Below the pieces are notes generated by a model. That model saw only the letters and a list, made by a program, of their open reading frames with translations, made no database searches and was not told the origin of the DNA. From NCBI RefSeq assembly GCF_031769195.1, contig NZ_JAVHNP010000001.1, forward strand, positions 62,001 to 126,000: a stretch of 64,000 bases of DNA, given 5' to 3'. A program made the translations under genes and the position numbers. This DNA is from Vreelandella sp031769195. GTDB lineage: Bacteria; Pseudomonadota; Gammaproteobacteria; Pseudomonadales; Halomonadaceae. This document shows, in pieces, positions 7,816 through 16,161 of this stretch. Every line of letters begins with the position of its first letter. The first letter of the stretch is position 1.

Positions 7816-8943
7816 TTAATCACGCGCTTCGATGGGTACCCACTCACTCTTCTCAGGGCCGATATAATCAGCGCTGGGTCGAATGATGCGGTTGTTGGCA
7901 CGCTGCTCAAATACGTGGGCTGCCCAGCCGGTTAACCGAGACATCACAAAAATCGGCGTAAACAGCTTGGTCGGAATGTCCATAAAGTGGTACGCGCTAG
8001 CATGGAAGAAATCGGCGTTACAGAACAACTTCTTCTCGCGCCACATGACCTCTTCACAGCGCACCGATACTGGGTAAAGCACTGTGTCGCCTACGTCATC
8101 CGCCAACTTCTTCGACCACTCTTTAATGATGGCATTACGTGGGTCGGACTCGCGGTAAATAGCGTGACCAAAGCCCATAATCTTTTCTTTGCGCTCCAGC
8201 ATGCCCAGCATTTCCCGCTCCGCTTCATCGGGAGAGGACCAGTTTTCAATCATTGCCATGGCGGCTTCATTAGCACCGCCATGCAGCGGGCCGCGCAGCG
8301 AGCCAATGGCCCCCGTCACGCATGAGTGCATATCTGAGAGCGTGGACGCACACACGCGAGCAGTAAACGTAGAGGCGTTAAACTCGTGCTCTGCATAAAG
8401 AATCAGCGACACATTCATCACGCGAGCATGCAGTTCTGTCGCTGGCTCACCGCGCAGCATATGCAGGAAATGACCGCCAATGGAGGCATCGTCGGTTTCG
8501 GTATCAATCCGCACACCGTCGTGGCTAAAGCGGTACCAGTAGCAAATAATCGAGGGCAGCACGGCTAAGAGGCGATCTGCCACGTCCTGCTGCTCATCAA
8601 AGCTCTCTTCCGTTTCCAGGTTGCCTAGCATGGAAGCGCCTGTGCGCATAACATCCATCGGATGCGCATCTTTAGGGATTTGCTCTAGCACGACTTTCAG
8701 TGCATCGGGCAGGCCACGCAGCCCTTTCAACTTGGCAATGTAGTGGTCAAGCTCTGCTTGGTTAGGCAGCTTGCCTTTCAACAGCAGATAAGCCACTTCT
8801 TCAAATTTGGCTTTTTCAGCGAGCTCTTTGATATCAAAGCCACGGTAGGTCAACCCAGAGCCTGTCTTGCCAACGGTACACAATGCCGTCGCGCCTGCGC
8901 TTTGTCCCCGAAGCCCTGCACCTACTAACGGTTTATCAGCCAT
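7816..8943 (-). CDS. prpC: 2-methylcitrate synthase
   Basis: PrpC condenses propionyl-CoA with oxaloacetate to 2-methylcitrate, the entry step of the cycle. The 375-residue length fits the short citrate-synthase subtype. Conserved features include 'GLTYRGFDIKELAE' near the N-terminus, 'GSLRGPLHGGANEAAM' with an active-site His, 'GFGHAIYRESDPR' with the second His, and a C-terminal 'DIPTKLFTPIFVMSRLTGWAAHVFEQ' containing the catalytic Asp region. A good AGGAG site precedes the ATG. It lies 70 bp after prpB and before acnD, so assignment as methylcitrate rather than citrate synthase rests mainly on context. Confidence 0.96.
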   Translation of the reverse strand: MADKPLVGAGLRGQSAGATALCTVGKTGSGLTYRGFDIKELAEKAKFEEVAYLLLKGKLPNQAELDHYIAKLKGLRGLPDALKVVLEQIPKDAHPMDVMRTGASMLGNLETEESFDEQQDVADRLLAVLPSIICYWYRFSHDGVRIDTETDDASIGGHFLHMLRGEPATELHARVMNVSLILYAEHEFNASTFTARVCASTLSDMHSCVTGAIGSLRGPLHGGANEAAMAMIENWSSPDEAEREMLGMLERKEKIMGFGHAIYRESDPRNAIIKEWSKKLADDVGDTVLYPVSVRCEEVMWREKKLFCNADFFHASAYHFMDIPTKLFTPIFVMSRLTGWAAHVFEQRANNRIIRPSADYIGPEKSEWVPIEARD

Positions 8944-9013
8944 GTGATGTCTCCTGACGTACTTATTATTAGAACGATGTTATGTCTGTAGTGAGTGTTC
9001 AAGCGTGCGACTG

Positions 9014-9916
9014 TTAGGCGTCTTTTTGCTCGGCAAACAGCGCGTCGAGCTTTTGCTCAAAATCGTGGTAGTTCAAAAAGTCGTACAGCTCATCGCGGGT
9101 TTGCATGGTATCCACCACCTCGCGCTGATGGCCGTTATCAAGAATGCTCTGATATACCTTCAAGGCGGCGGCATTCATGGCCCGGAACGCAGACAGCGGG
9201 TAAAGCACCATGCGGCAGCCAACGTCGCCCAGCTCTTGCTGGCTGAACAGCGGCGTCGCACCAAACTCAGTAATATTGGCGAGAATCGGTGCATTAACGC
9301 GCTGACAGAAGGCGGTGTAGTCGTCCAGGGTATGTACCGCTTCGGCAAAAATAGCGTCAGCCCCCGCTTCAACGCAGGCATTCGCTCGCTCGATGGCCGC
9401 ATCCAACCCCTCTTTTTGAAACGCATCGGTGCGAGCAATCAGGTAGAAATCGGGGTCTAGCTTGGCGTCCGCTGCGGCTTTAATGCGATCGACCATCTCC
9501 TGCTGAGAAACGATGGCTTTATTGGGCCGATGCCCGCAGCGCTTCTGGGCGACTTGGTCTTCAATATGAACAGCGGCAACGCCTGCGCGCTGCATCTCTT
9601 TCACGGTACGCGCAATGTTGAACGCCCCGCCCCAACCCGTATCGATATCCACTAGCAGCGGCAGATCCGTTGCGCCGCAAATCCGGTGGGCATCTTCCAC
9701 AACGTCGTTCATGGTTGTCATGCCTAAGTCCGGCAGACCAAACGATGCATTGGCAACGCCACCCCCTGAGAGGTAAATGGCTTGGTGCCCCACACGTTCC
9801 GCCATCATGGCCGTATAAGCATTAATAGTGCCTAAAATGGGCAGCGGACGATGGGCTTCTAAAGCAGCACGAAACCGTGCACCGGGAGTGAGCGTTGATG
9901 ATGGCGCGCGAGACAT
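9014..9916 (-). CDS. prpB: methylisocitrate lyase
   Basis: PrpB cleaves 2-methylisocitrate to pyruvate and succinate, completing the cycle. The 300-residue protein belongs to the isocitrate lyase/PEP mutase superfamily. The catalytic loop KRCGH is at residues 125-129, with the nucleophile-region C127. The metal-site 'LLVDIDTGWGG' (87-96) and 'IEDQ' (118-121) are also present. AAGGAG lies seven bases before the ATG. It is the first enzyme gene of the operon, only 12 bp after the gntR regulator stop, so the two are almost certainly cotranscribed. Confidence 0.97.
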   Translation of the reverse strand: MSRAPSSTLTPGARFRAALEAHRPLPILGTINAYTAMMAERVGHQAIYLSGGGVANASFGLPDLGMTTMNDVVEDAHRICGATDLPLLVDIDTGWGGAFNIARTVKEMQRAGVAAVHIEDQVAQKRCGHRPNKAIVSQQEMVDRIKAAADAKLDPDFYLIARTDAFQKEGLDAAIERANACVEAGADAIFAEAVHTLDDYTAFCQRVNAPILANITEFGATPLFSQQELGDVGCRMVLYPLSAFRAMNAAALKVYQSILDNGHQREVVDTMQTRDELYDFLNYHDFEQKLDALFAEQKDA

Positions 9917-9928
9917 AGCGTTAGCTCC

Positions 9929-10672
9929 TTATTGAGACGGTGTTGTTGATTGTTGTTCGAGAATAGCGGCGTAGCGGTCCGCAACATTGGCACGGGAAGC
10001 GCTCACGTGGCGGCGCATTAACAGCTCGGCAAGCTCGGCATCGCCAGCTTCAATGGCATCTACAATACGGTGATGCTCTACAAATGCCCGCTGGGGGCGC
10101 GTACCGCTAGCACTAAACTGGGTACGGTATAAGCGCACAAGATAATAAAGGTCATCGCACAACAGGTTCATCAGCATTTTGTTGTGGCTGCCTTGAACGA
10201 TGCGATAATGGAAGTCCAGGTCGCCTTCCCGCTGGTAGTAGGCTTCACCACGCTTTAAGTCTCCCTGGCTTTCATGCAGCGCCAACACATCGCGCAAGCC
10301 TTGAATCTCCTCAGGGGACATATGCTCAGCCGCTAAGCGAGCCGCCATGCTTTCCAGCGCTTCGCGAACGTCAAACAGCTCCAATAGCTCCTTCATGGAG
10401 AGCTTGACCACCCGAGCGCCCACATGAGGCACCCGCTCAATGAGGCGATGAGCTTCAAGGCGGCGCATAGCTTCACGCAGTGGCCCACGGGAGATACCGT
10501 AGGTTTTCGATAGCCCAGGCTCGGTAATTTTACTGCCTGGCGCCAGCTCACCGCGCACAATGGCGCTTTGCAACTGATGAAAGACACGCTCAGCCAGCGT
10601 GCGCACCTCGGGTGACACAGGCTCTTGAAGGACTTCATCGGCAGGTGAGGAAGTTGTAGCAAGTAACGTCAT
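9929..10672 (-). CDS. GntR-family (FadR-type) regulator of the propionate operon
   Basis: The protein is 247 residues from the ATG at 10672. It has an N-terminal winged helix (about 20-90; 'LAPGSKITEPGLSKTYGISRGPLREAMRRLEAHRLIERV' spans the recognition region) and a C-terminal FCD ligand-binding domain with 'FDVREALESMAARLA' and metal-site histidines such as the one in 'DLDFHYRIV'. It heads the prp cluster, so control by a methylcitrate-cycle intermediate is likely by inference. No Shine-Dalgarno is evident before the ATG; the space is taken by a perfect palindrome that also lies just downstream of the predicted promoter, which suggests autorepression of the whole operon. Confidence 0.9.
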   Translation of the reverse strand: MTLLATTSSPADEVLQEPVSPEVRTLAERVFHQLQSAIVRGELAPGSKITEPGLSKTYGISRGPLREAMRRLEAHRLIERVPHVGARVVKLSMKELLELFDVREALESMAARLAAEHMSPEEIQGLRDVLALHESQGDLKRGEAYYQREGDLDFHYRIVQGSHNKMLMNLLCDDLYYLVRLYRTQFSASGTRPQRAFVEHHRIVDAIEAGDAELAELLMRRHVSASRANVADRYAAILEQQSTTPSQ

Positions 10673-10676
10673 GGCA

Positions 10677-10690
10677 AATTGTCGACAATT
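10677..10690. promoter_or_regulatory. palindromic operator, probable GntR binding site
   Basis: AATTGTCGACAATT is a perfect 14-bp palindrome. Its core TTGTCGACAA fits the T-GT-N-AC-A pattern typical of FadR-subfamily GntR operators. It begins 5 bp upstream of the gntR ATG and 14 bp downstream of the predicted -10 box, a position where a bound repressor would block transcription of gntR and the prp genes. Confidence 0.7.
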
Positions 10691-10703
10691 AGGGAATAGA
10701 GGA

Positions 10704-10732
10704 ACTTTAGCCCGCTCTATTTCTCTCGTCAA
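10704..10732 (-). promoter_or_regulatory. sigma-70 promoter of gntR-prpBC-acnD
   Basis: On the minus strand TTGACG (10732-10727) matches five of six bases of the -35 consensus. After exactly 17 bp, TAAAGT (10709-10704) matches four of six of the -10. The transcript would start near 10698, leaving an untranslated leader of about 25 nt that contains the palindromic operator. Confidence 0.65.
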
Positions 10733-10900
10733 CCATGTGAAATAGGCGTTTTTATTCGCCTTTCGTTGCAACTGATCTCTTTAACCGGCAACAAATGTCA
10801 ACAATCATGTGAGCGTGAGAAAGCCGTCAACGGCTTCTGCTGGTGTGATGATGGTGAGACCTCTAAAATATGCCGCCCCCACTGGCTAGGCGTTTGCTTC

Positions 10901-12259
10901 ATGACAACGGCGTTGACGATTACAGCCCTGCCCTACTCTCCTGATCCTTTGGCACTATTTGCCAAACTTAGGCAACGCCCAGGTGCGGTGTTGCTCGACA
11001 GTGGCCGACCTAAAGCCACTAACGGCCGCTATGACATTATGACCAGCGACCCGCTTGCCACGTTAGAAATTGGGCCTGACGGTCAATCCACGTTGGCGTC
11101 TGAAACGCTCACGTTACCATCTTCCCTTAAGAGCGACACCACGGCACAGCAGCAGTGGCTGCTCGACCAACTTCCCCTTACAGCAGAGGAGAGTGAGCTG
11201 CCTTTTCTTGGCGGCTTGATGGGTTACTGGAGCTATGACCTTGGCCGCAAGCAGGCCGAGATACCCAGCCAGCATCCACCGGTGAACCAGCTGCCGTTAG
11301 CCCGTTTAGGTCTGTTTGACTGGTGCATAACGTTTGATCATGTCACTGAGCAAGCGTGGCTTGTCGGTAGCGAACAGCGACGACGCCAGGTGATGGGGTG
11401 GCTCAGTGAACCCACCACGCCTGCGGCACCCTTTGTGCTTACCCAGCCGTTTGTCGCCCAGCTAAGCCAAGCGGAATACACAGAACGCTTTACCGCCGTG
11501 CAGCGCTATATTCGTGCTGGGGACTGTTACCAAATCAATTTAGCCCAGCGCTTCTCAGCCCGTTATCAAGGCGATGAGTGGCAGGCGTACCTAAAGCTGC
11601 GAGAAGCGACGCCGACGCCCTTTTCAGGCTTTATGGCGTGGGGTGATCAAGCGGTACTGTCACTCTCCCCGGAGCGTTTTATTCAAAGCCGCGACGGCCT
11701 GGTCGAAACCCGCCCGATCAAAGGCACTCGGCCGCGTGGGCAAACGCCCGACGAGGACCTCGCGCTAGCGGACGACCTACTGAGCAGCACTAAGGATCGC
11801 GCCGAAAACGTGATGATTGTCGACCTGCTGCGCAACGATCTAGGCCGCGTCTGTACCCCAGGCTCTATTCGTGTGCCGCAGCTGTGCCAGCTTGAGAGCT
11901 ACCCTAACGTGCACCACCTGGTCAGCGTGGTACAAGGTCAGCTGGCCGCTCCCCACACGCCGTTGTCACTGCTTACCGCTGCGTTTCCTGGCGGCTCAAT
12001 TACCGGTGCCCCTAAAATACGCGCGATGCAGATTATTGATGAGCTAGAGCCCTGCCAGCGCAGTGTTTATTGCGGCAGCCTCGGTTACATCGACGTCCGC
12101 GGCAGCATGGACACTTCGATTGCCATCCGCACCATGGTGGCAGACGCAGGCACCCTGCATGTCTGGGGCGGCGGTGGGTTAGTGGCCGATTCTCAAGCGG
12201 AGGAGGAGTACACCGAAACGCTGGATAAAATCCGCCACTTAATAGGCGCTTTGGAATAA
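10901..12259 (+). CDS. pabB: aminodeoxychorismate synthase component I
   Basis: PabB, with the glutaminase PabA, turns chorismate into 4-amino-4-deoxychorismate on the way to p-aminobenzoate and folate. The ATG at 10901 gives 452 residues, matching the usual 450. The PIKGT motif (272-276) places the catalytic lysine at K274, the same number as in the E. coli enzyme. 'VMIVDLLRNDLGRV', 'GGSITGAPK' and the C-terminal 'WGGGGLVADSQAEEEYTETLDK' complete the chorismate-binding domain. A longer in-frame start at 10766 would give a Cys-rich extension unlike the family. No partner glutaminase is adjacent, though trpG at 24.9 kb could serve both pathways. Confidence 0.95.
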   Translation: MTTALTITALPYSPDPLALFAKLRQRPGAVLLDSGRPKATNGRYDIMTSDPLATLEIGPDGQSTLASETLTLPSSLKSDTTAQQQWLLDQLPLTAEESELPFLGGLMGYWSYDLGRKQAEIPSQHPPVNQLPLARLGLFDWCITFDHVTEQAWLVGSEQRRRQVMGWLSEPTTPAAPFVLTQPFVAQLSQAEYTERFTAVQRYIRAGDCYQINLAQRFSARYQGDEWQAYLKLREATPTPFSGFMAWGDQAVLSLSPERFIQSRDGLVETRPIKGTRPRGQTPDEDLALADDLLSSTKDRAENVMIVDLLRNDLGRVCTPGSIRVPQLCQLESYPNVHHLVSVVQGQLAAPHTPLSLLTAAFPGGSITGAPKIRAMQIIDELEPCQRSVYCGSLGYIDVRGSMDTSIAIRTMVADAGTLHVWGGGGLVADSQAEEEYTETLDKIRHLIGALE

Positions 12260-12377
12260 GCAGCCCATCTATTTACATCAAAAAGAAATATAAAAGCCTA
12301 ACCAAACGGTATTGGGGAGAACCCCCTCGCCTTTGATAGCCTAGGGGCATTGCACGCTTTAACACTCAGGAGGCCGC

Positions 12378-12998
12378 ATGCCCTCAACGCTTGAACAGAT
12401 CAATCGCGATTTTGCCAATCAGCCACAGGAGCTGATTAAGTGGGCGTTCACCCAAGGCGAACGTCCTATTTGCACCACCAACTTCCGCCCTTTTGAGGCG
12501 GTCATACTGCACATGGTGACGCAGGTACGCCCAGATACCCCCATTGTATGGATGGATAGCGGCTACAACACACCCGCCACGTACCAATTTGCAGATGCGC
12601 TGATTCAACGCCTCAATTTGAACATCGTCAGCTTTTTACCCAAGCGCACGCGCGCCCACCGTGAAGCGCTAGAGGGTGCCATGCCCGGCATTGATGACCC
12701 GCGCCATGACGCCTTCACAAAAGAGGTGAAGCTCGAACCCTTCGAGCGCGCCCTGCGCGAGATGCAGCCCGACGTATGGTTCACCGCTCTGCGTGCCGAA
12801 GACACACCGGAGCGCGCTAAAATGCAGGTAGTGAGCCGCAACAGCGACGGCCTGTTGAAAGTCGCCCCCCTGCTACAGTGGACCGCTAAGGATATGTACT
12901 ACTACCTAGAGGCCCACGACCTCCCCAACAACTTCGACTACTTCGACCCCACTAAGGTGGAAGAGAAGCGCGAATGCGGGCTGCACCTACAGCATTAA
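12378..12998 (+). CDS. cysH: short PAPS reductase-family protein (CysH)
   Basis: The family reduces (phospho)adenylyl sulfate to sulfite in assimilatory sulfate reduction. The sequence follows CysH over its PP-loop ATP-pyrophosphatase fold ('VWMDSGYNTPATYQFAD', 'WFTALRAEDTPERAK', 'KVAPLLQWTAKDMYYYLEAHDLP') and ends with the catalytic ECGLH (199-203). At 206 residues it is clearly shorter than the usual 240. The stretch that normally lies between the last helix and the ECG(L/I)H tail, with an S/T-rich 'GD.HT' segment, is almost missing. It lacks the cysteine pairs that hold the 4Fe-4S cluster of APS reductases, so PAPS is the more likely substrate. AGGAGG precedes the ATG. Convergent cysB lies just downstream. 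Confidence 0.9.
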   Translation: MPSTLEQINRDFANQPQELIKWAFTQGERPICTTNFRPFEAVILHMVTQVRPDTPIVWMDSGYNTPATYQFADALIQRLNLNIVSFLPKRTRAHREALEGAMPGIDDPRHDAFTKEVKLEPFERALREMQPDVWFTALRAEDTPERAKMQVVSRNSDGLLKVAPLLQWTAKDMYYYLEAHDLPNNFDYFDPTKVEEKRECGLHLQH

Positions 12999-13012
12999 AT
13001 AGCCCTACTCCA

Positions 13013-13060
13013 CACAACAACACGCCGCCCAGGTATCAGCCTGGGCGGCGTGTTGTTGTG
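13013..13060. terminator. 21-bp perfect hairpin between convergent cysH and cysB
   Basis: The arms 13013-13033 and 13040-13060 are exact reverse complements (21 bp, GC-rich in the centre) around a 6-base loop TATCAG. It fills the 87-bp gap between convergent cysH and cysB, so it most likely ends both transcripts. A proper U-run is missing on both strands; a short A-run follows at 13072-13077. Confidence 0.75.
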
Positions 13061-13085
13061 CATTGACGCATAAAAAAGAGACTTT

Positions 13086-14060
13086 TTAATACTCAGGCAG
13101 CTCTACACCTTCAAACAGTGCTTGCTCAAAACGCGGTCCGGCCATCAGCGCCTCATCCACGCGGTCGCGGGTTAAGTGCGGGGCAAAACGTACCAAGAAA
13201 TCGTACATGTAGCCACGCATAAAGGTACCGCGTCGAATACCAATTTTCGTGGTGGAGCTGGCGAATAGGTGGCTAGCATCAAGGGCGACAAGATCGCCGT
13301 CCAGCGCCGGGTCTACCGCCATGTGAGCCACAATCCCCACCCCCATGCCCAAACGCACGTAGGTTTTAATTACATCCGCATCGGCAGCGGTTAGCACCAC
13401 GTTTGGCGTTAATCCTTTCGCTTTAAACGCGTCATCTAACTGCGAGCGACCGGTAAAACCGAATACATAGGTCACTAGTGGATGTTCAGCCAGGGCTTCA
13501 AGGGTCAATGGGCCATTTAGCGATGCCAACGGATGCCCTTTAGGCACCAGCACGCAGCGGTTCCAGCGGTAGCACGGCAGCAGCACCAAATCGGTAAAAA
13601 GCTCTAAGGATTCCGTGGCAATGGCAAAATCCGCCTGGCCTTCACTTACCATCTGGGCGATCTGCTTGGGCGTACCTTGCTGCATATGCAGCGCTACTTC
13701 AGGATACTTCAGCGTAAATTCACTGATGATAGGCGGTAGTGCGTAACGAGCCTGGGTATGGGTCGTGGCAATCGCTAAGCTGCCGCGCCGCTCATCGCTG
13801 TGTTCTTGTGCTACCTGCTTGATATTTTCCGTCAGCTTAAGCACTTGCCCCGCCAACTCAATAATCGATAGGCCAGCGGGCGTCACGCGGGTTAAATGTT
13901 TACCACTGCGAGCAAAAATCTCAACGCCTAACTCATCTTCTAGCAAACGAATCTGCTTGGAGATACCTGGCTGCGAGGTAAACAAACTCTGCGCCGTTGC
14001 CGAGACATTCAGGTTATGTCGGTTGACTTCCCAGATATAGCGAAGTTGCTGTAGCTTCAT
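13086..14060 (-). CDS. cysB: LysR-type sulfur-assimilation regulator CysB
   Basis: CysB is the LysR-family activator of sulfate uptake and reduction genes, with N-acetylserine or O-acetylserine as inducer. The 324-residue length is exactly that of the family. The N-terminus 'MKLQQLRYIWEV' and helix-turn-helix region 'NVSATAQSLFTSQPGISKQIRLLEDELG' (about 17-45) are nearly family-consensus, and the effector domain has 'ATTHTQARYALP' and the inducer-site 'TYVFGFTGRSQLDDAF'. Its likely targets in this window are cysH (convergent neighbour) and the sbp-cysTWA transporter at 34.5 kb. Confidence 0.97.
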   Translation of the reverse strand: MKLQQLRYIWEVNRHNLNVSATAQSLFTSQPGISKQIRLLEDELGVEIFARSGKHLTRVTPAGLSIIELAGQVLKLTENIKQVAQEHSDERRGSLAIATTHTQARYALPPIISEFTLKYPEVALHMQQGTPKQIAQMVSEGQADFAIATESLELFTDLVLLPCYRWNRCVLVPKGHPLASLNGPLTLEALAEHPLVTYVFGFTGRSQLDDAFKAKGLTPNVVLTAADADVIKTYVRLGMGVGIVAHMAVDPALDGDLVALDASHLFASSTTKIGIRRGTFMRGYMYDFLVRFAPHLTRDRVDEALMAGPRFEQALFEGVELPEY

Positions 14061-14410
14061 ATCCTCACCTTACTATCTATGCAGGAAGCACGTAACAGCG
14101 CATCCTCGCGTTGCTACCATGTGCTTAACCAATATGTGCTTAACTAAGCGCCCGGTTCCCATCGTCTATGAGCACGTTTTTGAATAAAAAAACGTCTTAT
14201 AATTCACTTATAGTATAAAAAATAGAGACTATGAGCATCTATTAATTTTTTCTATTTAAGGGTAAATCGCATCAGGAATTTGCCAGCACCCGCCGCGCCC
14301 GCTAACATCTGGCAACTTGGCGCGGTGAAAGTGCGCTAATATATCGCGTAATGACCGTTGCTCCATTTGAGGCAACGAAACAGCAAGAGCAACGCAAACG
14401 GGAGAAGCAA
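14061..14410. other. 350-bp AT-rich gap between divergent cysB and trxA
   Basis: No gene is seen here. It contains a direct repeat ATGTGCTTAAC (14119-14129 and 14134-14144), and an inverted repeat TATAA-TTCAC-TTATA (14198-14212) inside a very AT-rich block (about 14175-14265). The block includes a TATAAT at 14198-14203, but no good -35 box is placed 16-18 bp upstream. The AT-rich dyad is the sort of site LysR-type proteins use, so cysB autoregulation is possible. Confidence 0.4.
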
Positions 14411-14734
14411 ATGGCTACCAATGTTGATGTCACCAACGCCAATTTTGAGCAAGAAGTCCTCAACGCCGAACAGCCTGTCCTGCTGAAATTCTGGGCCCCC
14501 TGGTGCGGCCCATGTAAAGTCATGGCACCTGTTGTTGACGAAGTCGCTGCTGAGCGTGGCGATAACCTGAAAGTGGTCAGCGTTAACGTTGACGACGCTC
14601 CGGAAATTGCTGCCGAACAGGGCGTACGCGGTGTTCCCACCGTGATGCTGTTCAAGTCTGGCACCAAAGTCGCTTCACTGGTGGGCGCGCAATCTAAGTC
14701 GCAGCTGACCCAGTTCATCGACCAGAACGCTTAA
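14411..14734 (+). CDS. trxA: thioredoxin
   Basis: TrxA is the general cytoplasmic disulfide reductase and also supplies electrons to PAPS reductase, whose gene is close by. The 107 residues carry the WCGPC active site (31-35), the buried 'PVLLKFWAPW' strand and the cis-Pro loop 'GVRGVPTVMLFKSG'. I start at 14411, where GGGAG lies six bases upstream; an in-frame ATG at 14351 would add 20 charged residues not seen in thioredoxins. It is monocistronic here, closed by a strong hairpin, and no rho gene follows. Confidence 0.97.
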   Translation: MATNVDVTNANFEQEVLNAEQPVLLKFWAPWCGPCKVMAPVVDEVAAERGDNLKVVSVNVDDAPEIAAEQGVRGVPTVMLFKSGTKVASLVGAQSKSQLTQFIDQNA

Positions 14735-14743
14735 GCTGTCGCT

Positions 14744-14776
14744 GTTACCGCTGGCGCTGCCAGCGGTAACGCTTTT
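14744..14776 (+). terminator. intrinsic terminator of trxA
   Basis: GTTACCGCTGGC (14744-14755), loop GCT, and GCCAGCGGTAAC (14759-14770) form a perfect 12-bp stem followed by GCTTTT. It begins 9 bp after the trxA stop. Confidence 0.85.
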
Positions 14777-14837
14777 CCTGCCTACTTTTCTACTTACCCC
14801 GCCTAAAACCCCGCACTACCCTCTCATGTTCAGCTCT

Positions 14838-15971
14838 CTATACGTCGCTCTCTTCTTGTTTTGACCACTCCCCACGTTTCCATGGCGGTCGCCGCGCATC
14901 TCCAGAGCGTTTGAACTGCACGTTACGCTGCCTGCCTGGGCCTAGCAAATGAGCAATCCAACGGGTTTGAGGATGGCTGTCCAAGGCAATTTTAAGCGTC
15001 ATGGTGAGCACCACCGAGAGCAACATACCTGCCGCACCAAAAATCCACCCCCATACCACCAGCGATAAAAACGCCACAAAGGTAGATAGCCCAAGCGCTT
15101 GCCCCATCACTCTTGGCTCAATCAGGTTGCCCAAAATAAAGTTGATCACCAAGTAGGCCGATGCTAGCAACAGGGCCTGCAGCACTCCGCCATCCTGAGA
15201 CACTAACAACAGCAGTACGGGCGGAATCGCCGCTAAGGCAGAGCCTATATTGGGAATAAAGTTGAGCGCGAAGGCCAATACACCCCATAGCAGCGGAAAC
15301 TCTACGCCCACCATCAGGCACGACAGCCAAACCAGCACACCGGTTGCCAGGCTAATCACGGTTTTCACCGCTAAGTAGCGCTTAAGAGTGAGGCTAAACT
15401 CGCTAAACCGCTTTAGGCTGGGCGCTGGATTTTCAAGCGCGCGGGAGACTTTATCGCGAAAATGCAGCGTCTCAAACAGCATGAAAATCACCAACAGCGC
15501 AACAATACTGCCCTGCATAAACAGCGAACCAATTTCGCCCAGCAGGGTGGCCACCCAGGAGCCATCGTCTTCCATGGCAAACACAGAGCTAAGCTGGTCG
15601 GGGTCAATGGCCAACCCATGTGAGGCCATCGCATTGAGCAAGTCCCAATAGTGCTCGTAGAGCCGAGACTCAATATCAGGCAACGCTTCGACAAAGGTGC
15701 TGAAACTGTTCACCACCAGTAAACCAATCAGCGAAATGAACCCGACCAGCACTAGCAGCGTAATCAGAGCCGACATACGCCGAGTCAAGCCACAATGATG
15801 TAGCCACTGCACGGGAGACGTGCACACCACCGCAATAAACACCGCCAGCAACAGCGGCACCAACAAGTCAGCCCCCACTTTCATGCCCGCAATAATCACG
15901 ACCAGCGCAGCAAGCGCCAGCGTGGCATTCAACGGAATACTTCGATAATCCTCATCTGACAACTTCGACAT
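14838..15971 (-). CDS. AI-2E family transporter (PerM/YhhT-like permease)
   Basis: A 377-residue inner-membrane protein with about eight predicted membrane segments. They group as two N-terminal pairs, a soluble stretch near 85-135, and a C-terminal bundle with 'FPLLWGVLAFALNFIPNIGSALAAIPPVLLLL' and 'NLIEPRVMGQALGLSTFVAFLSLVVWGWIFG'. These are the family's signature sequences. Members include the TqsA exporter of autoinducer-2, but others export unrelated ions or molecules, so the substrate is unknown. A basic, hydrophilic tail follows residue 345. AGGAAAGG precedes the ATG. It is convergent with trxA and divergent from the SIMPL-domain gene. Confidence 0.9.
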   Translation of the reverse strand: MSKLSDEDYRSIPLNATLALAALVVIIAGMKVGADLLVPLLLAVFIAVVCTSPVQWLHHCGLTRRMSALITLLVLVGFISLIGLLVVNSFSTFVEALPDIESRLYEHYWDLLNAMASHGLAIDPDQLSSVFAMEDDGSWVATLLGEIGSLFMQGSIVALLVIFMLFETLHFRDKVSRALENPAPSLKRFSEFSLTLKRYLAVKTVISLATGVLVWLSCLMVGVEFPLLWGVLAFALNFIPNIGSALAAIPPVLLLLVSQDGGVLQALLLASAYLVINFILGNLIEPRVMGQALGLSTFVAFLSLVVWGWIFGAAGMLLSVVLTMTLKIALDSHPQTRWIAHLLGPGRQRNVQFKRSGDARRPPWKRGEWSKQEESDV

Positions 15972-16161
15972 AGCCCTTTCCTTAGCGTGTTATCAATACA
16001 TGATGGCTGCTTGCTTGGTATTGCACAAACCATGCAAACATTAAGTAACTGTTTTTCGTCTACGCTTAGCCTGTGAACTTTCTGACCTCGCCCCCTTCAA
16101 AGCAGCGACAATCATCGTCATCAGCTTATTTAACGCATGGCTCTCAGCAAGGAAGTGACCT

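Noticed and set aside
12378..12998. APS reductase (4Fe-4S) assignment for cysH
   Set aside because: The paired cysteines that bind the cluster are absent; only the catalytic Cys in ECGLH and one unrelated Cys near residue 32 are present.
14178..14203. Strong promoter TATAAT upstream of trxA
   Set aside because: The -10 is perfect, but the only -35-like bases (TTGAAT at 14180) are 12 bp away, too close for sigma-70, so no promoter was called.
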